Shown here: positions 19,860 through 28,940 of the stretch, piece after piece | Layout of the letters: the number at the start of each line of letters is the position of its first letter | Position numbering within the stretch: the stretch's first letter is position 1 | NCBI GenBank assembly: GCA_000621765.1 | Contig: JHXJ01000024.1 | Span: 1 to 48,843 of the forward strand | Length of the DNA: 48,843 bases | DNA from: Ruminococcaceae bacterium AB4001 | Lineage (GTDB): Bacteria > Bacillota > Clostridia > Saccharofermentanales > Saccharofermentanaceae | Direction of reading: 5' to 3' | Notes under the pieces: generated by a model | What the model was told of the DNA's origin: nothing | Database searches by the model: none | The model's input: only the letters and a program-made list of their open reading frames with translations | Made by a program: the position numbers and the translations under genes

Positions 19860-21190
19860 AGTGCCCCTCCTTTCCTCTTTTTATAATTGTATTTTTGTTC
19901 AGCTACATGACATGCTGATTCGTATTTTTTTGTCAAACATCCTGTCCTTAACAATGCATCACCCGGACAAAAATCACAAATTTCTATATGCTCGCAGTTT
20001 TCACATTCTTTACGCAAACTGCGATTGTTCATTTGACGCCATTTTTTAAGTTCAACGGATGACTCCCAAATATCCTTAATGGAGTTGTCGATTAAATTGC
20101 CTATGCACAAAGGCATTAGATTGCAAGGAAAAACATCTCCATATGGATTAATGCTGATACTATTCTCACCGGCACTACACATCTTGGAAGGCGGTTTATA
20201 TTCGTCTGTTGAATCTGGATCACCATATATTGATGATATCGTATCGTAGAACTGCCAATAATCTTCATGAGATTCGATTCTCATCTTTGTGGGAGAAAGA
20301 TCGCCATTTTTCTTAGGTGTAATGTTGATGCCTGGTTCAATAGTAACTCCGAGTTCATTAGCCATCTCTATCATGCCAAGCACATCATCAATGGTCTCGT
20401 TAAAGATCGGGGACTTGATGTTAACCGGAATGCCTATTAATTTGCATTTTCGAATAGTTTCTATCGTCTTAATAAAAGAGCCTTTTACTTGAGTTATAGC
20501 ATCATGCTTTTCAGGGATATAGGAATACACACTGAAATCAATACATTTGGGCCATATGGCCTTGAGACGAATAATGTCATCACCATCAAGCAAGTTCCCA
20601 TTGGTATAGATTTCTATTAAGAAGTTCTTTGAATATGCATATTCCAATATTTCGAATGTATCAGACCTGGTAAATAATTCTCCGCCGGTAAAGACAATAT
20701 TCATCACCTTCATATCGGCTAGTTCATCAAGTATCGAGATGATCTTTTCTTTTGACAGCTCCGGACGATCCGAGCCGGCAATATAACAGTGTCTGCATCT
20801 CTCGTTACATTTATAGGTTAGCTCAAATGTAACCGTGTTAAGACGATTGATCCCGTTTTCCGAGATGCTCGGTATCTCTCGCTCAAAAGATAAGTCACGT
20901 CTTTTTTGGCTCTGCTTGGTAATAAGAATATTCTTGGTTAAGGCACTCTCATAGAAATCAATGACATCCTTCTCGAATTCTGCAGGATCTTCAACATCGA
21001 ATGTTTTGGATAACTCTGCAACAGCATCTTCTATGCTGATCCAATCTTTGCATAATCCTAATAAATCCGATGTGCTTCCGCTGAAAGTAAAGACCTTCTG
21101 TAATCCGGTGTGATATAACAAAACTGTTCCGTCATACTCTCTGTAGACAACTGCCGGATGGAGTTTGATCTGGTCTTTCAAAGATATCAT
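19856..21190 (-). CDS. Radical SAM/SPASM peptide maturase with N-terminal PqqD-like domain
   Basis: This 444-residue enzyme probably modifies the peptide encoded immediately downstream. Residues 1-92 resemble a PqqD/RRE leader-recognition domain, beginning near LHPAVVYREYDGTVLLY. The radical SAM core carries the cluster motif CNERCRHC (Cys128, Cys132, Cys135) and a GGE motif (169-171) for SAM binding. The C-terminal SPASM domain supplies Cys338, Cys356, Cys362, Cys396, Cys399, Cys405, Cys408, Cys418 and Cys427 for two auxiliary iron-sulfur clusters. Such enzymes form thioether or carbon-carbon bonds in RiPPs. The chosen start has no strong ribosome binding site, but it places the PqqD-like fold at the N-terminus. 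A hairpin lies upstream at 21227-21267. Confidence 0.92.
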   Translation of the reverse strand: MISLKDQIKLHPAVVYREYDGTVLLYHTGLQKVFTFSGSTSDLLGLCKDWISIEDAVAELSKTFDVEDPAEFEKDVIDFYESALTKNILITKQSQKRRDLSFEREIPSISENGINRLNTVTFELTYKCNERCRHCYIAGSDRPELSKEKIISILDELADMKVMNIVFTGGELFTRSDTFEILEYAYSKNFLIEIYTNGNLLDGDDIIRLKAIWPKCIDFSVYSYIPEKHDAITQVKGSFIKTIETIRKCKLIGIPVNIKSPIFNETIDDVLGMIEMANELGVTIEPGINITPKKNGDLSPTKMRIESHEDYWQFYDTISSIYGDPDSTDEYKPPSKMCSAGENSISINPYGDVFPCNLMPLCIGNLIDNSIKDIWESSVELKKWRQMNNRSLRKECENCEHIEICDFCPGDALLRTGCLTKKYESACHVAEQKYNYKKRKGGAL

Positions 21191-21226
21191 AGTTCACACA
21201 TTACGCCTTTATGTTCAAGCTTAAAT

Positions 21227-21267
21227 CGATGATAATTACATTATGAAATATAGAGTAACTATCATCG
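21227..21267 (-). promoter_or_regulatory. 13-bp inverted repeat upstream of the radical SAM gene
   Basis: The arms CGATGATAATTAC (21227-21239) and GTAACTATCATCG (21255-21267) pair over 13 positions with a 15-base loop. The single irregular pair is G-U only when read as minus-strand RNA. It lies 37-77 bases before the maturase start and could be an operator or a leader hairpin. A consensus DnaA box, TTATCCACA, is also present at 21300-21308. Confidence 0.5.
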
Positions 21268-21368
21268 GCTCAAAGCCTTCTTGCAATCGCTTGTTAGCCT
21301 TATCCACAGCCTATCGTATTTGATCTTTTAACAAAGCAGCATCGATGAATAATATCGATTTGATCAGA

Positions 21369-21640
21369 TTACCACGACTCAATTCTTATCGAGCTGCTCT
21401 CTTTTATATTATATACAAGTTTGTCGTCAAAAGAATTACCACCAGCAACATCAATGGTAACAGCTTTGACGTTGCGCATAAGATACGCTGATGGATCAGT
21501 CCTTAATCCTGACCCAATTTTTCAAACGAGTAACAAAGATGGTATTTCTTCCGTTGAACAAACCCGTAGCATGTACCACCGATTTTGTTTGCAGCGATTA
21601 GCATATCATCTGTTAAGCGTAGTGTATCATCAGCACAACA
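21369..21640 (-). pseudogene. Frameshifted gene remnant of unknown function
   Basis: Two protein-like segments sit in different minus-strand frames. The first, open from 21640, contains TLRLTDDMLIAANKIGG and YGFVQRKKYHLCYSFEKLG, then stops. The second overlaps it near KIGSGLRTDPSAYLMRNVK and runs to a stop at 21369, ending in SSSIRIESW. Joined, they would make a domain of about 90 residues. No start codon with a ribosome binding site is visible. I do not recognise the family. It is probably a decayed gene, less likely a programmed frameshift or an assembly error. Confidence 0.4.
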
Positions 21641-21646
21641 TTATTG

Positions 21647-22492
21647 TTAACTGTCTGCTTCCCGAGCCTTTGATATTAAGAGACCTATCCCTGCACTGAT
21701 AACAACAACAAGAGCCGCAATTACAAACTGCAACAATACAAAAGAGAAGTTATTCTGTTTATACCCGTGTCCGAATATGTAATACATAATCGAGATTAGC
21801 GTCATTCCAAATGGTGCGAGTATCAGCGGTCTCGGCCAAGTGTCACCTTCTTTGCTGGACAGCATACAGAAAAATGCCATGGCACCAATTATCAACAGAT
21901 ACCAGATTCGTGCCATCGAAAACAATGATTCAGATGTGGCCATTCCGCTACCAAGTACGGTGCCAACTATAAAAGCAATTCGAAATAACCAGAAACATAC
22001 TGTAAATAGTTTTGTTATGTTCTCTTTTTTCTTTTTTACCTCTTCGGCGGCCTTATACTGAGGAGAATTCTTAATCATTTCCTCTCGTGTGTATTTTATA
22101 AAGTTCTGGCAATCCTCTACCAAAAATGCATCATCTTCGTTTGAAGATCGTTTAGCCAGCACTTGGCATCTTTCTGCATAGCCAATTGCAAAATCATACT
22201 TTTTAAGTTTTCTCGCGATGAGCATAGCACGATAGTATGCATCCACATTCAGCGACATACAGTCATCGGGTCTGAAATACCTAAAGAACTGCGAGCAATA
22301 ATAATCGGATTCCAGTTCCAGCAAATGATCTATTTCTTTAATTAATGCTATTACCTTTATTAACTCTTTTTCAGCTTTCTCAGGAGGCAGATCATATGCC
22401 TTTTTCAAGCATTCTCTAGCTGTTCTTGCTATTTCAGCTGCTTTACGGACATTCGGCTTAGTATCCTCTTCAATTTTCCAGTTGTAACCCAT
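21647..22492 (-). CDS. Membrane protein with helical N-terminal domain, unknown function
   Basis: This is a 281-residue protein I do not recognise. Residues 1-155 are charged and helical, with a TPR-like spacing of small and aromatic residues (DAYYRAMLIARKLKKYDFAI near 84-103). The C-terminal part has four predicted membrane segments, about 160-181, 193-211, 222-241 and 249-273. GGAGA lies eight bases before the ATG. It is isolated by the gltD terminator upstream and followed by the broken gene and the radical SAM locus. A part in peptide export or immunity is possible but unsupported. Confidence 0.75.
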   Translation of the reverse strand: MGYNWKIEEDTKPNVRKAAEIARTARECLKKAYDLPPEKAEKELIKVIALIKEIDHLLELESDYYCSQFFRYFRPDDCMSLNVDAYYRAMLIARKLKKYDFAIGYAERCQVLAKRSSNEDDAFLVEDCQNFIKYTREEMIKNSPQYKAAEEVKKKKENITKLFTVCFWLFRIAFIVGTVLGSGMATSESLFSMARIWYLLIIGAMAFFCMLSSKEGDTWPRPLILAPFGMTLISIMYYIFGHGYKQNNFSFVLLQFVIAALVVVISAGIGLLISKAREADS

Positions 22493-22651
22493 GTTCGTCT
22501 CCGGTTTTCTTACTTCTTACTTAGGTCATGGTCCAAATTCAAACAACCCTTGCCGTTGAAACATCTCGGCAAAGGCAAATCATTAACAGTTATAGCTTAA
22601 CTCTCACAATGTTTCCAGCAAACCTCTTTCTTCTGCCGAAACCGTATTTCA

Positions 22652-22690
22652 TACAAAAACCCCCGGAGTCACTGTCCGACTCCGGGGGTT
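22652..22690 (-). terminator. Rho-independent terminator after gltD
   Basis: A perfect 12-bp GC-rich stem (22658-22669 with 22679-22690) is followed by TTTTTGTAT on the minus strand. Confidence 0.93.
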
Positions 22691-22703
22691 CACTTTAATC
22701 ATC

Positions 22704-24167
22704 TTATATCAGCGGGGTGTACCCCATCAGATACTTGTCCATTGCCGCTGCGCAGTGCCTGCCTTCCGTGATGGCCCATACTACGAGCGATTGTCCTCTG
22801 TGCATGTCTCCAGCCGTAAATACCTTCGGAACCGATGTCTGGTATTGTTCAGGCTCTGTCTTTACCGTTCCTCTTTGCGTAAGCTCGACCTTGGTCTCTT
22901 TCGCAACATAGTCTTCAGTACCGACAAATCCTGCGGCAATTATCAGAAGATCGCACTTTATAAGCTGTTCGGTGCCTTCTACCTCAACCAGTTTTCTGTC
23001 TTCAAACCTGACTTGAACTGTCTTTATCTGAGTCAGCTTGCCCTTCTGCATAATGAGTTCTTTGACAGTTGTCTCATATATGCGCGGGTCATGACCGAAC
23101 ACCTTAATGGCTTCCTGTTGTCCGTAATCTGTTTTCTCGACCTTGGGCCACTCAGGCCAGGGGTTATTCGGCTGTCGTTCCTTCGGGGGCTGAGCCATCA
23201 TCTCAAGCTGCGTGATGCTCTTGCATCCCTGTCTTATGCATGTTCCGACACAGTCGTTTCCGGTATCACCGCCTCCGACAACAACTACGTTCTTGTCCTT
23301 GGCGCTGATCGTCCACTTGCCCTTGCCCAAAAGAAGATCCTTCGTCGCAGACTTAAGGAAATCGACCGCAAGATACATGTCCTTGCATTCGTCCGCTCCC
23401 TTTGCATTGATCGTTCTTGCTTTCTTCGAACCGCAGCAAAGAGCAACTGCATCGAATTCATTTACTATTTCATCGAAGGCAGCGCCGTTACCGACATCAA
23501 CACCGGTCTTAAATACAACGCCTTCTTCTTCCATCAGCTTTCGTCTTCTGACGATCACGCTCTTGTCGAGTTTCATGTTTGGGATGCCGTACATAAGTAG
23601 GCCTCCGATCTGATCCTCTCTCTCGAAAACCGTAACCTCATGACCTCTGTGGTTGAGCTGGTCAGCGACTGCAAGGCCTGCGGGCCCTGCGCCGATTACT
23701 GCGACCTTCTTACCCGATCTGTTCTTAGGGATCCTGGGCTTCATATAACCCATCTCATATCCCTTTTCTATGAGGAAGAGCTCGTTATCGTGAATGGTAA
23801 CCGCTCCTGAATTTATTCCGTTGATGCATGCCTTTTCGCAAAGTGCGGGACAGACTCTTCCGGTGAATTCCGGGAAGTTACTTGTCTTCAAAAGTCTTGC
23901 CAATGCATGTTCGTAATGGCCTTTGTAGATCTCGTCGTTCCACTCGGGGATAACGTTATGTAATGGACATCCCGTTACCATACCCTTGAGGCATATGGCC
24001 GACTGGCACATCGGCACGCCGCAGTCCATGCATCTTGCTGCCTGGCATCGTCTTTCTTCTTCGTTTAAATGTGTATGGAATTCCTCAAAGCCTGTGATTC
24101 TCTTCTCTTCTGTTACCCAAGAGTCTTCGTGCCTGTCGTATTCCAAAAATCCTGTAGCTTTACCCAT
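22704..24167 (-). CDS. gltD: Glutamate synthase small subunit
   Basis: This 487-residue flavoprotein passes electrons from NAD(P)H through FAD and iron-sulfur clusters to the large subunit. The N-terminal part holds cysteine clusters at 46, 49, 54, 67 and at 106, 110, 114. The FAD-binding GAGPAG is at 159-164, and a second Rossmann motif, VVVGGGDTGND, binds the nicotinamide cofactor. CAGGAGG precedes the ATG by six bases. It follows gltB after 15 bases and ends in a strong terminator, completing the gltBD operon. Confidence 0.96.
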   Translation of the reverse strand: MGKATGFLEYDRHEDSWVTEEKRITGFEEFHTHLNEEERRCQAARCMDCGVPMCQSAICLKGMVTGCPLHNVIPEWNDEIYKGHYEHALARLLKTSNFPEFTGRVCPALCEKACINGINSGAVTIHDNELFLIEKGYEMGYMKPRIPKNRSGKKVAVIGAGPAGLAVADQLNHRGHEVTVFEREDQIGGLLMYGIPNMKLDKSVIVRRRKLMEEEGVVFKTGVDVGNGAAFDEIVNEFDAVALCCGSKKARTINAKGADECKDMYLAVDFLKSATKDLLLGKGKWTISAKDKNVVVVGGGDTGNDCVGTCIRQGCKSITQLEMMAQPPKERQPNNPWPEWPKVEKTDYGQQEAIKVFGHDPRIYETTVKELIMQKGKLTQIKTVQVRFEDRKLVEVEGTEQLIKCDLLIIAAGFVGTEDYVAKETKVELTQRGTVKTEPEQYQTSVPKVFTAGDMHRGQSLVVWAITEGRHCAAAMDKYLMGYTPLI

Positions 24168-24182
24168 AAGATCCTCCTGATA

Positions 24183-27100
24183 TCAAGCACCGACTTTAGT
24201 GAATTCTTTAAATGCTTCGTAGACCGCCTGTTCACGTGCAATACCCTGTTCTTCGTACTTGGCGATCAGGGTCAGCATGTGACGGTAATCTGTCGGGATG
24301 ATCTTCTTGAAACTTTGGACATACTTGTCGAAATCCTGAAGTATTGCCTTTGCTTTTGAAGATCCTGTTGCCTGCTCATAATCTTGAAGGATAGACTTAA
24401 GCTCGTTCTTATCTGCGTCTTCCGTAACTTCACTCATCTCTACAAGAGCCTTATTGATCTTTGTATAGAGAGTGTGGTGTTCATCCAGTACGTAAGCCAT
24501 TCCGCCGCTCATGCCTGCTGCAAAGTTCTTTCCAACTTCGCCCAGGATTACGGCCTTGCCGCCTGTCATGTATTCCAGGCCGTGGTCACCGGTACCTTCG
24601 CATACGCCGGTAGCGCCTGAGTTCCTGATCATGAATCTCTCACCAGCAACGCCGCAGACGTATGCAGTACCATTTGTTGCGCCGTAAAGTGCAACGTTTC
24701 CGATGATGACATTCTTTGAAGGTTCAAATCCGGAATTCTCATAAGGCTTTATGATGAGCTTACCGCCGGATAATCCTTTTCCGAATCCGTCATTCGCATC
24801 ACCTGTGAGTTTTAACGTCAGTCCCTTCGGGATGAATGCACCGAAGCTCTGTCCGCCGCCGCCTGTCAGTTCTACGATGACGCTGTCATCTGCCAACTGT
24901 GTTCCGTATTCGGCTGTGATCTCCGAACCTAAGATAGTTCCTACTGCTCTGTCGGTACTCGATACCTTAACGTTCTCGATCCTGATCGAACCCTTCTTAA
25001 GGCCTTTCGCGAGTTCAGGGAGGAATACTCTCTCGTCGATCGTCTTTTCGAGCCCGAAGTCGAATACATGGTCGGGTTCGAAATGACGTACTTCGGAATC
25101 CGCATAGGACGGATCTATAATCTGCGCGAGGGAGACCATCTCGGCCCTCTTTGTTATCTGCTTGTCCTTAACCTTGAGAAGATCGGATCTTCCGACCATC
25201 TCGTCGACCTTTCTGAAACCAAGCTCTGCCATGATCTCCCTGAGCTCTTCTGCGATGAAGAGCATGAAGTTCATAACATGCTCGGGCTTACCCTTAAATC
25301 TCTTTCTTAATTCTTCGTTCTGGCATGCGATACCGAACGGGCAGGTATCCTTGTTGCAGACTCTCATCATCATGCATCCCATGGATACCAGAGGTGCAGT
25401 TGCAAATCCGAATTCCTCAGCGCCTAAGAGTGCTGCGATGGCTACGTCTCTGCCGCTCATGAGCTTACCGTCAGTCTCGACTGCAACTCTTCCTCTAAGG
25501 CCGCTCTCGATAAGAGCGTGATGGGTTTCTGCAAGACCTAATTCCCAAGGAAGACCTGCGTTGTGGATCGAGCTTGCCGGAGCAGCTCCCGTACCGCCGT
25601 CGTAACCTGAGATCAGGATTACCTGTGCGCCTGCTTTTGCAACGCCGCAGGCGATAGTTCCTACACCTGCTTCGGATACGAGCTTAACGGAGATCCTTGC
25701 TTTTCTGTTTGCATTCTTCAGATCGTAGATGAGCTGTGCCAGATCTTCGATCGAATAGATATCGTGATGAGGCGGAGGTGAGATAAGCGCAACACCGGGT
25801 GTTGAATATCTTCTCTCAGCGATCCAGGGATAGACTTTCTTTCCGGGGAGGTGTCCGCCTTCACCGGGCTTAGCTCCCTGAGCCATCTTGATCTGGATCT
25901 CTTCTGCGCTGTTTAAGTATTCGCTTGTAACGCCGAATCTTCCGGATGCAACCTGCTTGATCTTAGAGTTCTTCTCTGTGCCGAATCTCTCGGGTGACTC
26001 ACCGCCCTCACCTGTATTGGACTTGCCGCCAAGACGGTTCATTGCGATAGCCATGCACTCGTGAGCTTCCTTCGAGATGGAACCGTAAGACATAGCACCG
26101 GTCTTAAATCTCTTAACGATCTCTGAAGCAGGTTCGACTTCCTCGAGAGGAATGGAGTTACCTGTATTCTTGAAAGCGAGAAGGCCTCTTAATGTATGGG
26201 GCTTCTCGTTATCTACGATTGCCGTATATTCCTTGAAGAGTTCATAAGAACCTTCGCGTACCGCCTTCTGGAGTGCAACGATCGTCTTGGGATTGTACAG
26301 ATGATCTTCTTTGTCGTCGCCGCTCCTTAAGTTATGGAAGCCTGTGCTGTCCAAAGTCTCATCTGTCTCAAGACCCATGGGATCGAATGCCTTATCGTGT
26401 CTGAAAAGGATTCCTTCGGAGATCTCTTCCAAGCCGATACCGCCTACGCGGCTTACGATACCCGTGAAGTACTTATCTACTACTTCCTTGCAGATACCGA
26501 CTGCCTCGAAAATCTTAGCGGACTGGTAAGACTGAAGCGTAGAGATACCCATCTTCGCCGAAGTCTTAACGATGCCGTGTAAGATTGCGTAGTTGTAATC
26601 GTCGATTGCCGTGTGGTAATCCTTATCGAGGATTCCCTTGTCGATCATCTCAGCGATGCACTCATGTGCAAGGTAAGGGTTGATCGCACGTGCGCCGAAT
26701 CCCAAAAGCGTTGCCATCTGATGGACGTCACGGGGCTCGCCGCTCTCGATGATGAGAGATACTGCCGTTCTCTTTCTTGTCTGGACGAGGTGCTGCTCAA
26801 CTGCGGAAACTGCGAGCAAGGAAGGGATTGCAACGTGGTTCTCATCGATGCCTCTGTCTGAGAGGATGATGATGTTGGCGCCCTTGCTGCATGTTCTGTC
26901 AACAGTGATCAGGAGCTGGTCCAACGCCTTCTCTAATGAAGTATTTTTATAATAAAGAATAGATACTGTAGCTGCCTTGAAGCCGGGCTGGTCCAATGAC
27001 TTGATCTTAACGAGGTCAACGCCTGTGAGGATCGGGTTATTTACTTCGAGAACTCTGCAGTTACCGCTCTTTTCTTCCAAAAGGTTACCGTCAGAACCGA

Positions 27101-28724
27101 TATAAACTGTCGTGTCCGTAACGATCTCTTCTCTGATGGAGTCGATCGGAGGGTTGGTAACCTGTGCAAAAAGCTGCTTGAAGAACGAGAATAAGAGCTG
27201 GTGCTTTTCTGACAGAACCGCGAGCGGGATGTCAGTACCCATGGAAGCCGTTGCTTCGACTTTGTTCATGGCCATGGGTAAGATCTCATTCTTAACGTCT
27301 TCAAATGTATAACCGAAAACCTTATAGAGCTTGTTTCTCATCTCCTGAGTATGAACCGGGATCTTCTTGTTGGGGATCTTGAGTTCAGACAGATGCAGGA
27401 GGTTCAATGCGAGCCACTCACCATAAGGGTTGCTCTCGGAATAGTACTTCTTGCACTCTTCGTCAGAAACGAGCTTTCCCTTCTCCGTATCGATCAGGAG
27501 GATACGGCCGGGCTGCAGTCTTGACTTCTTTACGATGTGCTCAGGCTCTATGTCGAGAACGCCTACCTCAGATGAGAGGATCAGTCTGTTATCGTCTGTG
27601 ATGTAATATCTTGAAGGTCTTAATCCGTTACGGTCGAGTGTTGCACCTGCGATTACGCCGTCTGTGAAAAGGATAGCTGCAGGACCGTCCCAGGGTTCCA
27701 TCATGGTTGCATAGTAATGATAGAAGTCCTTCTTCTCCTGCTCCATATAAGGATCGTTCTTCCAGGGCTCAGGGATCATCATCATGACTGCCAGAGGAAG
27801 CGGGATACCGTTCATCATGAAGAACTCTAACGTGTTGTCGAGCATTGCAGAGTCAGAACCCGTCTTGTGGATGATCGGGAAGATCTTGTCGACATCGTTT
27901 TCGATCGAAGGACTGTAAAGTGTCTCTTCACGGGCGAGCATTCTGTCGAAGTTACCTCTGATCGTGTTGATCTCACCGTTGTGAGCGATCATGCGGTAAG
28001 GATGTGCTCTCTCCCATGAAGGTGTTGTATTCGTGGAGAATCTTGAGTGGACCATTGCGATAGCCGTCTCATAGTCCTTGCTCTGGAGATCCTTATAGAA
28101 CTTTCGGAGCTGCCCTACCAGGAACATGCCCTTATATACGATAGTTCTTGAAGATAAAGAAGTAATATATGTCTCATCCGTACTTTGCTCGAATTCTCTT
28201 CTTGCGACATAGAGCATACGGTCGAAAGCAAGACCCTTCCCGCAGTTTGCAGGTCTCTCAACGAAGCATTGCATGATGACAGGCATAGCGTCTCTTGCAA
28301 CTTTGCCCAGGATATCGGGATCAGTCGGAACTTCTCTCCATCCCATGACATTAAGGCCATTCTTTTCGGAAATGACCTTAAACATGCGCATAGCAAGTGT
28401 GCGCTTCTTTGTATCCTGAGGAAGGAAGAACATGCCGACACCATAGTCGCCTTCATCCTTAACCTCAATGCCTGCCTCTTTTGCAGCGGGCTTAAAGAAT
28501 TTGTGTGAGATTTGGACAAGGATGCCTACGCCGTCACCGACTTCGCCTGTAGCATCCTTACCTGCCCTGTGCTCTAACTTTTCGACAATGGATAATGCGT
28601 CATCAAGAGTGCGGTATTCTTTTTTACCATCGATATTAACTACTAAACCGATACCGCATGCATCATGCTCTTCTTGCATTGCTTGGTAGCATTCGTTAAC
28701 GTACTTTTCTTCGTAAGGTCTCAT
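24183..28724 (-). CDS. gltB: Glutamate synthase large subunit
   Basis: The 1513-residue enzyme transfers the glutamine amide to 2-oxoglutarate, giving two glutamates. I chose ATG 28722-28724, with GGAGG five bases upstream, over an in-frame ATG at 28754 with a poor site. This start gives a 22-residue propeptide before the catalytic Cys23 (HDACGIG), as in B. subtilis. The order is N-terminal glutamine amidotransferase, central domain, FMN-binding synthase domain with the iron-sulfur motif CNKDTCPFGIAC near 1120, and a C-terminal GXGXG beta-helix domain. Transcription probably starts at the LysR-controlled promoter 28850-28919. Confidence 0.97.
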   Translation of the reverse strand: MRPYEEKYVNECYQAMQEEHDACGIGLVVNIDGKKEYRTLDDALSIVEKLEHRAGKDATGEVGDGVGILVQISHKFFKPAAKEAGIEVKDEGDYGVGMFFLPQDTKKRTLAMRMFKVISEKNGLNVMGWREVPTDPDILGKVARDAMPVIMQCFVERPANCGKGLAFDRMLYVARREFEQSTDETYITSLSSRTIVYKGMFLVGQLRKFYKDLQSKDYETAIAMVHSRFSTNTTPSWERAHPYRMIAHNGEINTIRGNFDRMLAREETLYSPSIENDVDKIFPIIHKTGSDSAMLDNTLEFFMMNGIPLPLAVMMMIPEPWKNDPYMEQEKKDFYHYYATMMEPWDGPAAILFTDGVIAGATLDRNGLRPSRYYITDDNRLILSSEVGVLDIEPEHIVKKSRLQPGRILLIDTEKGKLVSDEECKKYYSESNPYGEWLALNLLHLSELKIPNKKIPVHTQEMRNKLYKVFGYTFEDVKNEILPMAMNKVEATASMGTDIPLAVLSEKHQLLFSFFKQLFAQVTNPPIDSIREEIVTDTTVYIGSDGNLLEEKSGNCRVLEVNNPILTGVDLVKIKSLDQPGFKAATVSILYYKNTSLEKALDQLLITVDRTCSKGANIIILSDRGIDENHVAIPSLLAVSAVEQHLVQTRKRTAVSLIIESGEPRDVHQMATLLGFGARAINPYLAHECIAEMIDKGILDKDYHTAIDDYNYAILHGIVKTSAKMGISTLQSYQSAKIFEAVGICKEVVDKYFTGIVSRVGGIGLEEISEGILFRHDKAFDPMGLETDETLDSTGFHNLRSGDDKEDHLYNPKTIVALQKAVREGSYELFKEYTAIVDNEKPHTLRGLLAFKNTGNSIPLEEVEPASEIVKRFKTGAMSYGSISKEAHECMAIAMNRLGGKSNTGEGGESPERFGTEKNSKIKQVASGRFGVTSEYLNSAEEIQIKMAQGAKPGEGGHLPGKKVYPWIAERRYSTPGVALISPPPHHDIYSIEDLAQLIYDLKNANRKARISVKLVSEAGVGTIACGVAKAGAQVILISGYDGGTGAAPASSIHNAGLPWELGLAETHHALIESGLRGRVAVETDGKLMSGRDVAIAALLGAEEFGFATAPLVSMGCMMMRVCNKDTCPFGIACQNEELRKRFKGKPEHVMNFMLFIAEELREIMAELGFRKVDEMVGRSDLLKVKDKQITKRAEMVSLAQIIDPSYADSEVRHFEPDHVFDFGLEKTIDERVFLPELAKGLKKGSIRIENVKVSSTDRAVGTILGSEITAEYGTQLADDSVIVELTGGGGQSFGAFIPKGLTLKLTGDANDGFGKGLSGGKLIIKPYENSGFEPSKNVIIGNVALYGATNGTAYVCGVAGERFMIRNSGATGVCEGTGDHGLEYMTGGKAVILGEVGKNFAAGMSGGMAYVLDEHHTLYTKINKALVEMSEVTEDADKNELKSILQDYEQATGSSKAKAILQDFDKYVQSFKKIIPTDYRHMLTLIAKYEEQGIAREQAVYEAFKEFTKVGA

Positions 28725-28849
28725 ATTCTCCTCCAGCCCCGGAACCATTTTCATCCACCACTTGGCACCTGAGTTTTGAAATCATACTCAAAATGTATTG
28801 ATATTTATTTTCAATGCGTTTAAACTATCGTTGTACGATTTCAAGGCAT

Positions 28850-28919
28850 ATTTTAGTCCCAAGGCCGAAAGAAATAAAATACAAATAGTATTCGTATTAC
28901 GATACCTTGCAGGTATGAT
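28850..28919 (-). promoter_or_regulatory. LysR-type box and promoter between gltB and the LysR gene
   Basis: ATAC-N7-GTAT (28902-28916) matches the LysR T-N11-A motif. The TAAAAT -10 for gltB is at 28850-28855 on the minus strand. The distance between box and -10 equals that at the amt promoter. On the plus strand TATGAT (28914-28919) could be the -10 of the LysR gene, so its own binding would block it (autoregulation, inferred). Confidence 0.7.
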
Positions 28920-28940
28920 AAATTTCGAGGAGGAAAAGGC

